Positions 44,452 through 51,351 of a stretch of 64,000 nt of DNA are shown in pieces. The stretch spans positions 1 to 64,000 of the forward strand of contig JAEWVR010000017.1 in the NCBI GenBank assembly GCA_023459055.1, given 5' to 3'. Origin of the DNA: Fibrobacterota bacterium (GTDB lineage Bacteria > Fibrobacterota > Chitinivibrionia > Chitinivibrionales > Chitinispirillaceae). How positions within the stretch are numbered: the stretch's first letter is position 1; the number at the start of each line of letters is the position of its first letter. A program made the translations under genes and the position numbers. Under the pieces are notes generated by a model. It saw only the letters and a program-made list of their open reading frames with translations. It was not told where the DNA came from and made no database searches.

Positions 44452-45112
44452 GATCAATAATGTAAAAATTGTAATCTTCAGTCTTTCACACGAATCATGC
44501 TCTGAACAAACATCGCCAATAAATCCACCCTGAACAACAGTTAAGTCAAGGATGCTATGCATCAATATTAAAGTAGATCAATGTCTTTGGTGGTGTCAAG
44601 AATGATGAGAGAAAAGGCGTAAGAGGAAGGATATTGGACCTTTTGACAATTAAGACCTCTCCCCCCTGCCCCCTCTCCCACAAAGCGAGGGGGTGCTAAA
44701 ATGAGTTTTGTACAAATGGTCCAAACCATTACTCAAAACAGTTTGAATTCACGTACTGCACTGCGGAAAATGATAATCTCCAAAATTTCGTTATCACTTG
44801 CATACCACAGCAGGTTTTCAAACTGTCTTAACTATATGGGAGCGATTTCAACTGTTTGAGTGGTGTTGTTTTACATGAAGTGGTTGGTGCTCAGTAATTT
44901 GTGACAAATAGAGAAAAGTCGTGCATGCGTTAAGCGAGTTTTGAAAGCGCGTGGATTGGAAAAATTTCAATTTGAAAAGAGCCCTTTTTTGTCCAGCCTT
45001 TTTTGGGCGATTGAAAAAAAGGCTGGTCGGGGTTGCAGGGGGAGACGCTCCCTGCTTTGACGACGGATGAGTAGTATGTTAAAAAATTCAATTCTATTTG
45101 ACATTATGATGG
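44452..45112. repeat. Island repeat, copy B (MITE-like, TIR-bounded)
   Basis: A 661-bp copy of the repeat at 42121-42877. The left end GATCAATAATGTAAAAATTG and the reverse complement of the right end (CCATCATAATGTCAAATAGA) form imperfect terminal inverted repeats. Shared words include AAAGTAGATCAATGTCT, CAGTTTGAATTCACG, GGTTTTCAAACTGTCTTAA, AAGCGAGTTTTGAAAGCGCG and GGCTGGTCGGGGTTGCAGGG. Near the right end CCAGCCTTTTTT and AAAAAAAGGCTGG form a strong hairpin, and GCAGGG...CCCTGC a second. No gene is inside. Confidence 0.7.
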
Positions 45113-45673
45113 TCTGAGATATGATTTTTGTGATTGGTGTGATTGACATGATAAAAAGAATGGTTTAATTATCTTTATTGATGTCAATAAGGCAGGGGTA
45201 CAAATATTCGCTGCCTCAAAAAGACCGACATCACAAAATGCAATCGCCTGCGCAGCATCGTCCTAGAGCTATCCGCCCCAAACCCGGACCTACTTTTTTC
45301 CATAGCAAACCCGATGGATCGGGATTTGAATATTATATTTTTTATGGGCACCAACAAAAAAGTAGGCAAAAAGTGCATAGCGCCCCGGGAACGCTGGTAC
45401 AAAACTCATTTACAATTAGAAAAGACCGCCCGGAAAAACTCGCGGGAAGAGGAATCCAGAATCCAGGAGCCAGTATTCAGGAGTTCAGGAATTTGTATTT
45501 ACTGTGAGGGAATGATATTTTAATTGTAAATGTGCCAGCTAAGGGGGCGCAAGAGGAAGGGGAAATGAATGCTTTACCAAATGTATATGTTTGGAAACGA
45601 TCATGTTTGTCATTGTAATCATACAAATCACAGTTTGGACAATAACCGATGTGCGGATCACTGTGTCTAAAAC
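45113..45673. other. Degenerate intergenic stretch in accessory island
   Basis: No supported gene. It holds a small inverted repeat CCCGAT/ATCGGG near 45309-45322 and a copy of the GCAAGAGG repeat word at 45546-45570. Reading frames on either strand lack ribosome binding sites and are probably chance. Confidence 0.45.
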
Positions 45674-45829
45674 ATGGGAATATTCAGATTGCTGAAACAG
45701 GAAATGATCATTATTCTTTTCACCGGTCATGGTTGGTGGGGTTACGCGATCATTATTATTGGATCAGGAATTTTTCTGATTACAATCCAATTCTTATCTG
45801 ATGTTAGTTTGAGGTATGTCTTGTTTAAT
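45674..45829 (+). pseudogene. Remnant of small membrane-protein gene, copy 2
   Basis: About 52 codons begin MGIFRLLKQEMIIILFTGHG and continue WWGYAIIIIGSGIFLI, a plausible N-terminal part of a small membrane protein. The frame then drifts into the 3' end of the convergent helicase gene without a domain. A 37-bp part matches 40862-40898. It looks like a gene broken by insertion of the helicase module. Confidence 0.45.
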
Positions 45830-45849
45830 TTTATCCTCAGTAAAGTTGT

Positions 45850-48800
45850 TCAAGCAAGTCCCTCCAAAACCCTCCACACTTTGTGGTATATTTTACCATC
45901 CTTTCCAATTGCGCGATTCCAATCTGTTTCAGTCAGATTTAAAAGCTTTTTTCGCAATTCCGGGAGTGGCTCAGAAATGTATTGATGCAATTGATTCGCT
46001 ATTGAAGAGGCTGCCGATCTCGGGACCCCAAGTAGTCTGAATAATATTGCATCATTGCTGTTAACACCATAAAAGGCCATGGCGGGTAGATTGCTCAACT
46101 TTTTCAAATGATCTTCATCAAGAGTATTGCCAGTAATTGTCAATAAGGCACCAAGCCCCCATGAGGCAGTTTGAGTAAGTTTGCCAAATAGATTTTGGCC
46201 ACATTTAGTTATTGCAGCAACATCGTCACTGTCTTCTTCATGAAAATAGCGACTTGCAATTGCAGGTATAGAAGCTCCACCAACCCAATCTTTCAATATT
46301 AAAGCCAATTTATCACCATCAGCTTGCGTTCCTCCAGTTACAGCTTCTAAACTATCTCGTAATTCAGGCACACGTAATAAAATTCCCATCATATCCTGTA
46401 GTGTTGTGTCTCCAGTAGCATAAAGTGTTTCCGAATTCCATGAGTTTTCGTCAATGTTACCCCTATGCTTCAATACAGTATTGACACTCTGGAGAGAAAA
46501 ACCTGTACTGTCAACTAATTTAAGTGGTTGCCCGGATTGTTGTAGGTATCTTGTATAAGTTTCTATTCCTGAAAGTAATAATTGTGCTATACGATTGTGA
46601 CCTGTACGTAATTTTTCAAAACCGAATGTCCCGCGTAAGACTTGTTCAACTTGTTGAAAATAACTGTCTGGCTTTCCCATCTGTTGGTATGAGTGGGAAA
46701 TGTATTGGAGAAAACTTGACCACTCCGGTTTACTATATACGATTTTTCCCAAGTCACTTAGCTTATCTCCAGCATCAACAGCAAGCTGTACCAGTGCGGA
46801 ATTCAAATCAGTAGTTTGTTTATTAATAAAAGCTTTTAAATCATCAACTTTATTATCATTGTCTGCGGCTAAAGCTACAATGCCAAGCTGTCCTTGGGAT
46901 ATGCGGCCTGATCTACCTGCAATATTCCAGAAATCTTCAGGAGGCATGTCCTCTGCACCTTTCGGACTAAAATATTGGTGAGATGCCATGACAACACCAC
47001 TTACAGGGAAGTTGATACCCTGAGCAATAGTTGTTGTTGCCACCAGGAATTTTAGCCGTGCGTTTTCAAATAGCCATTCAATAAGCGCACGAACCTCTTC
47101 TGGCAGACCGGAATGATGCACAGCAATACCATGATTCAGTAAATCAATTAGTGGAAAATTCTCTCCCAATTCAAGTCGCAGATAGTCTTGCAGTAATTTC
47201 ACATCAGGGTGGATCTGTGATTCTTTATTTGAATCAATCTTTAGGTGTTGAGAAAGGGCCCATACCCAGGCGGGACTTGAATGCATTATGATTACTGGCC
47301 CTCGCTCCTTAAAAAACTGAGCAGCAATAGCGGCTATCTTTCCTTGGTTATTTGCTTGTGAATATGTCTGAGCTATTAATTCAGATTTTGGTAAAGAAAT
47401 AAAATCATTAATCGCTACTGTTTTTTTTGTGGTATGAACAGTTTCAAAATTAAGTGAGTAATCATAGCTCCGACCGTTTAATGGTTCACCTTTTACTACT
47501 TTAACAATACCCACTACTCGGTCATTTGGCTGCCAGTCAAGAGCAAGGCTAATATCATCGGAATTAGTCCCACCCAGCCATTTGGCAACTTCACGTGCAT
47601 TGTTAATAAATGGTGTTAAAAGCAAAAATTGCGCATTCACACATTCTTTATTGATTGTTGCTAGTAGAAGTTCAAGTTTTAATCCTCTACGAATGGATTG
47701 AATATTGTGCGCTTCATCTACAACAACCAGCGTCAATGGCCTTCCTATTTTTCCTTCCCACCCTTGACGGAGCATCAAATCAAGTTTTTCGGGTGTCGTT
47801 ACAAGAACGCGAAATTTCAGGTTTTTATTTGTCTCTTTTAAAAGGTCCATTTCAACACTGTCCACTTCAAGAGCGGGGCTGACCTTTTCTACTATTACAG
47901 ATAATGGATTAAAATCAGAACGCAATTGTCTTGTTATCTGGTTTACCAGAGCTCTTGTCGGTGCTAAATATGCTACCCAGCCCTGCTCATGCTCAAATTG
48001 ATTTAGCGCCTGAAGTATGCGGAATTGAGCAATCATTGTCTTCCCGCTTGAAGTCGGTAAACTGACAACAACAGCCCGACGGCTTGAACCAAGCAGACCT
48101 TTTTCAGCCAAAGTCCTTCTCTGAGGTGGAAGAACATCAAATAGTGCCTTATCTCCGCGCCCTCTATCAATTAGTGTTCGTACAAACTGAGTTACTTTCG
48201 AGTTGACAGCGCGTGTTACTGTCCAGATAGAATTTTCTACCATTTGGACTGCGGAAGCACTGATCAATCGTGTAATGGGTTCAAGTTCAATCATTCGGGC
48301 ATGTTCACAAACCGCTAATGCTCGATCAAAATGGGTTTCTAATAATTGCCTAATCTGATAGTTACCTTCAACAACCCCATCAGTAATGAATAAGGCCATT
48401 ATTTCCGCGGCTTTTGCCAAATGGTATAGACCGATCAATTCAAGTGCTGCGGTTTTTGCGTATGCTGTATTAACACTACCCAGATATGTTTTTTCATATT
48501 GCTTCTGTTGGCTACGCAAGTCCGCAACACGTTGCAGAACCAGATCTCTATCTTCCCAGCCTTTTTTTCGTATTAATCGTAACCAAATATCAGTGATCGT
48601 TGACCAAGTGCGTTTTCCCCAGTCTTCAGAATTAAATGGCATTACAGGCCATTCCAACTGTTTTAATATCCGTGATGCATCTGTACTTCGATCACCAAGA
48701 ACAGCCAATGAAGACAAGCGTAATAACTGATATGATCCTTTTATGGGATCTTCAGGCAATGGCAGAACGCTTAATAACTTAAATGCATCTGCGGCACATT

Positions 48801-49014
48801 CGCGCATCAGCTTAAGTTTGCTATCATCTTTTTCAAAACTCTCAAGTATCAAATCAAGAGCTGCCAATTCAAGTGCATTTGCAATACCATATATTTCACT
48901 GATATCAACAGACACTTCCTGTTGAAGTAGTTCTCTAAAAACTTGCATTTTTTCTGCTGTTTTAAGGGCGGCTACTCTTTTTTCAGAGATGCGGTCTAAA
49001 AGCCAATGACTCAT
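45850..49014 (-). CDS. Ski2-like DEAD/DEAH helicase, Hachiman HamB-like
   Basis: A 1054-residue superfamily 2 helicase. After an N-terminal helical region of about 310 residues come Walker A (SLPTSSGKT, about 319-327), motif Ia (APTRALVNQ), DEAH (433-436), the Ski2-type block HHSGLPEEVRALIEWLFENA, and motifs V-VI (TTTIAQGINFPVSGVVMA, NIAGRSGRISQGQLGIVALA). The ATG at 49014 overlaps the upstream stop (ATGA), giving strict coupling to the nuclease-like gene. Size, order and coupling fit HamB of the Hachiman antiphage system, but another nuclease-helicase system is possible. Confidence 0.8.
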   Translation of the reverse strand: MSHWLLDRISEKRVAALKTAEKMQVFRELLQQEVSVDISEIYGIANALELAALDLILESFEKDDSKLKLMRECAADAFKLLSVLPLPEDPIKGSYQLLRLSSLAVLGDRSTDASRILKQLEWPVMPFNSEDWGKRTWSTITDIWLRLIRKKGWEDRDLVLQRVADLRSQQKQYEKTYLGSVNTAYAKTAALELIGLYHLAKAAEIMALFITDGVVEGNYQIRQLLETHFDRALAVCEHARMIELEPITRLISASAVQMVENSIWTVTRAVNSKVTQFVRTLIDRGRGDKALFDVLPPQRRTLAEKGLLGSSRRAVVVSLPTSSGKTMIAQFRILQALNQFEHEQGWVAYLAPTRALVNQITRQLRSDFNPLSVIVEKVSPALEVDSVEMDLLKETNKNLKFRVLVTTPEKLDLMLRQGWEGKIGRPLTLVVVDEAHNIQSIRRGLKLELLLATINKECVNAQFLLLTPFINNAREVAKWLGGTNSDDISLALDWQPNDRVVGIVKVVKGEPLNGRSYDYSLNFETVHTTKKTVAINDFISLPKSELIAQTYSQANNQGKIAAIAAQFFKERGPVIIMHSSPAWVWALSQHLKIDSNKESQIHPDVKLLQDYLRLELGENFPLIDLLNHGIAVHHSGLPEEVRALIEWLFENARLKFLVATTTIAQGINFPVSGVVMASHQYFSPKGAEDMPPEDFWNIAGRSGRISQGQLGIVALAADNDNKVDDLKAFINKQTTDLNSALVQLAVDAGDKLSDLGKIVYSKPEWSSFLQYISHSYQQMGKPDSYFQQVEQVLRGTFGFEKLRTGHNRIAQLLLSGIETYTRYLQQSGQPLKLVDSTGFSLQSVNTVLKHRGNIDENSWNSETLYATGDTTLQDMMGILLRVPELRDSLEAVTGGTQADGDKLALILKDWVGGASIPAIASRYFHEEDSDDVAAITKCGQNLFGKLTQTASWGLGALLTITGNTLDEDHLKKLSNLPAMAFYGVNSNDAILFRLLGVPRSAASSIANQLHQYISEPLPELRKKLLNLTETDWNRAIGKDGKIYHKVWRVLEGLA

Positions 49015-49808
49015 GACGCACCTCCGTTTCGTATCATAGTTGGTAGTTGACTGATAGGCCACGGAAGGTACAGAGCTATCAAATTGCAGGTCGTTGGCAG
49101 CACGAATTTCTTTCGTAATTCAGTCCCTCGTACCGAAAGGTCTTTTTCATTTACCGCTGTATCTCGGATCAGCACACCAAATATAGCGATTGATTTGTTG
49201 TTAGAGTTAAAAAATGATACAGCTGCAGTATCGTAACTGCTTTGATGCTGAGTATTTTTTACACGTGGTAATAACCATTTCAACAACTGACAGATTATGG
49301 CCAAATCATCTGCGAGTGTATCAAGCTGATGTCCCATGTTTCCACTTCGGCCAGACATCACTTGAGGTGGGTATTTTTGTTCCGAGGAGCTTTTTACCTC
49401 GCCTAATGCGAAGCGGCAGTTTTCACCCTTATCAATAAAGCCGATAATATCTGCGCCCGGCAGGCATCCAAACGGATTACGTTTATCACGTTCCATATTC
49501 CATGGAAATACAACACCTTTATCTTCCTCCAGAAAGGCTTCTGCCAATGCTTCGCCTGCAGCCCACGCGCGTTCCTCAGGTTGGTTTGCATTGAGCACTG
49601 CAGCGAGGCTTTGTTGCCCCATTCCGGTTAGCTCTAGTCCACTAAGATGATTACGAAATTCAGTACTTCCTTCTGTATCATCTAAGCGATTAGCTGTGTT
49701 ACATTTTAAAAATCCAGCAAAATGTTCATTATCTGCACATTGCAGACCAAGCCATGAGACTGAAGCATGGGTGTTTTCATAGCCAGTAGTTAAAAAGGGA
49801 AGACTCAT
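49011..49808 (-). CDS. PD-(D/E)XK-like nuclease, Hachiman HamA-like
   Basis: A 265-residue protein. An early GE (E86 in AWAAGEALAEAFLEE), then LPGADIIGF (D120) and RFALGEVKSSSE (E137, K139) give the E, D, E-x-K active-site layout of DUF1837/HamA and related nucleases. The N-terminal and C-terminal thirds are less conserved. In Hachiman, HamA is held inactive by HamB and degrades DNA when released. The assignment to HamA rests on active-site spacing and the downstream helicase, not on a search. No strong ribosome binding site was seen. Confidence 0.65.
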   Translation of the reverse strand: MSLPFLTTGYENTHASVSWLGLQCADNEHFAGFLKCNTANRLDDTEGSTEFRNHLSGLELTGMGQQSLAAVLNANQPEERAWAAGEALAEAFLEEDKGVVFPWNMERDKRNPFGCLPGADIIGFIDKGENCRFALGEVKSSSEQKYPPQVMSGRSGNMGHQLDTLADDLAIICQLLKWLLPRVKNTQHQSSYDTAAVSFFNSNNKSIAIFGVLIRDTAVNEKDLSVRGTELRKKFVLPTTCNLIALYLPWPISQLPTMIRNGGAS

Positions 49809-50106
49809 TCAGATAGTTCTTTCTGCTCAGTAACTTTCAGTCCCGTAGAGTTCGGTTATCATGTGTTTGAGTTTTTCTTCGGTCAATATCATCCATTTTT
49901 ACCTTGGTTAGTTTTATCATCCAAAATAATTTATAATTCACCTAAAAGTTTGGTTTGTTTCCAAAATCGAAACCGCCAATTGTGTAACCTGTCAAAAAAG
50001 GTCTCGAATATTGCGACTTTAAACTATTTGCTACTGATCTGAATACAATTCTCTGGAGATTCTTAATATTCTTTCTGACTTGGTGCTTTGTCTTTTGCAT
50101 AACGGC
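49809..50106. other. Intergenic stretch upstream of nuclease-helicase module
   Basis: It should hold the promoter for the minus-strand nuclease-helicase operon. No clear hexamers, hairpin or supported gene were found. The right end runs into a degenerate copy of the island repeat. Confidence 0.4.
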
Positions 50107-50370
50107 ATCAATAACGCAAAAATGCCATCCTGCATTTCTCTGAACGCTTATCACTCCGATCAACTACCATCAAAAAATACCCCTGGCTCGACTCGTCAGT
50201 CAATCAAATGCAAAGTACCACCACTAAACTAGATCAATGACTTTACCGCTGTCAAGTCATGGGGCGGGGATAAGAGTGTGAACAAATAAATAGTGACCAG
50301 TGACGAGTAACAAGTGACAAGCAGAACAAAACATAGTACAATAAGCGATTTTCCAAATGCCCTGTTTAGC
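50107..50370. repeat. Island repeat, degenerate copy C
   Basis: The left end CATCAATAACGCAAAAATGC matches the left ends of copies A and B. CTAGATCAATGACTTT and GCTGTCAAG match their AGATCAATGTCT...TGTCAAG block. AGTAACAAGTGAC and ATAAGCGATTTT match later parts of copy A. About 300 bp of the centre and the right end are missing, so it is a decayed relic. Confidence 0.5.
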
Positions 50371-50570
50371 AACTACAAACCTTTTTCTGCTATTACCGTC
50401 CAAAATGGTTTCTGCAAAATGTCAAACAAACCTTCTACTCCTGAATTCTGGGTTCTAGCTACTGAATTCTATCTCCTTCCTCCTCAATGCCCCATTCCAC
50501 CACCGACCTCGCAGCAACTGACTTTTGTTCCTACATTTGTAGTTATCAGCACCGTGAATGTATATGCTCC

Positions 50571-50598
50571 TTAATCGCTATTCGCGAATAGCGAATAA
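50571..50598. promoter_or_regulatory. 28-bp palindrome overlapping a ribosome binding site
   Basis: TTAATCGCTATTCG and CGAATAGCGAATAA are inverted with one mismatched pair; the inner 18 bp (50576-50593) are perfect. It abuts AAGGAG (50597-50602) in front of a truncated winged-helix gene, as expected of an operator bound by that protein. Confidence 0.6.
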
Positions 50599-50610
50599 GG
50601 AGCAAAAGAT

Positions 50611-50808
50611 ATAAATTCACAGGATATTGTTATTGCCATTAAGCTGTTGATTCTTAACGGAAAAAAACTTACTTTTGCTGAATTGGGTAAACAGGTAAAG
50701 CTTAGTGCATCCGAAGTTCATGCGGCCACAAACCGTCTAAAGGAATCCTATTTGCTCGACACATTTTCGGGAAATATCCGAAAAGCATCATTTGAGGATA
50801 TAAAATAG
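50611..50808 (+). pseudogene. Winged-helix regulator remnant, ATA at start position
   Basis: A 66-codon frame beginning (ATA)NSQDIVIAIKLLILNGKK and containing a helix-turn-helix, LTFAELGKQVKLSASEVHAA. Similar MarR-like small regulators start MNSQD or MSSQD and are about 100 residues, so this copy is shortened at the C-terminus. AAGGAG sits 8 nt before the ATA at exactly the place of the lost ATG. Either the gene is dead through an ATG-to-ATA change or it uses a rare start. A palindromic operator lies upstream. Confidence 0.55.
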
Positions 50809-50870
50809 ATGTTAAAAAATCATCCAAGTATAGCAATGCTTGACAATGCAGCAAAGGGGTTGGCCTCAAT
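50809..50870 (+). pseudogene. Fragment of downstream partner gene
   Basis: An ATG follows the regulator remnant's stop directly (tagATG) and the frame reads MLKNHPSIAMLDNAAKGLA, like the start of proteins often paired with such regulators (nucleotidyltransferase-type). After about 20 codons it enters a palindrome and the antisense end of the next gene, so only the start survives. The identification is tentative. Confidence 0.35.
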
Positions 50871-50886
50871 TCCCGGGATTGAGGCC
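50862..50886 (-). terminator. Hairpin at end of scpA-scpB-mutS operon
   Basis: GGCCTCAAT and ATTGAGGCC form a perfect 9-bp stem with loop TCCCGGG, 9 bp after the stop of the last minus-strand gene. The minus-strand side continues AACCCCTTT, a weak T tract, so it is a probable but not typical terminator. Confidence 0.4.
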
Positions 50887-50895
50887 GCTCGAGAC

Positions 50896-51216
50896 TCAGT
50901 GATGATTCTTAAGTACAGCGGTATCCTCAGTAATCTGAAGCTTCTCCTCAAGGTACTCTGCCACTGTGTCAAGAAGCACCTTGTCTGCACGTTCGAGACC
51001 ATGGAACATCATCCACAGTGACGGGTCCCTGTCGTACCAGCGTCTGCGGGTTTCATCAAGCGGAAACTCCATCACGGTGGCATCTATGAGCGCGTTACCA
51101 TCAACCTTAATAAGCTCAAGTATACGATTCACAAGAGGATCTCTATCCCGTTTATTCATTGTCTTAAAAATATCAAGGAATTTTCCGACACGGTGACTAT
51201 CATACCAACGTTTCAT
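50896..51216 (-). CDS. Hypothetical 106-residue protein downstream of mutS
   Basis: Not recognised. The protein is helical and charged: MKRWYDSHRVGKFLDIFKTM, then RDPLVNRILELIKVDGN, and RRRWYDRDPSLWMMFHGLER. The ATG at 51216 is preferred because AAGGAACG precedes it; an ATG 15 codons upstream has none. It is 136 bp after mutS on the same strand and may be the last gene of the scpA-scpB-mutS operon. Confidence 0.6.
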   Translation of the reverse strand: MKRWYDSHRVGKFLDIFKTMNKRDRDPLVNRILELIKVDGNALIDATVMEFPLDETRRRWYDRDPSLWMMFHGLERADKVLLDTVAEYLEEKLQITEDTAVLKNHH

Positions 51217-51351
51217 AGTGGCCGTTCCTTTTGTTGAGTGATCATTTTTCTCTACCTGCATTCACAGATTATATCACAGGGTATCTGTGACGGCAAGTTG
51301 CCAGAAAAAAATGTTACATCAATCTGAACCGGACGATTCAGATTCAGGAAA

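Noticed and set aside
42057..44560. Integron attC sites between island genes
   Set aside because: Words such as GTCCAAC and GTTAAGT occur, and all genes share one strand, but no pair of complementary core sites at proper spacing exists and no integron integrase is visible. The longer TIR-bounded repeat explains the similarity better.
45178..45523. Overlapping frames of 60-110 residues in the island gap
   Set aside because: Neither strand shows a ribosome binding site or a recognisable fold, and the stretch looks like degenerate intergenic DNA.
49942..50163. 73-residue minus-strand frame upstream of the nuclease gene
   Set aside because: Composition is unlike a real protein, it overlaps the decayed repeat copy C and no start signal is present.
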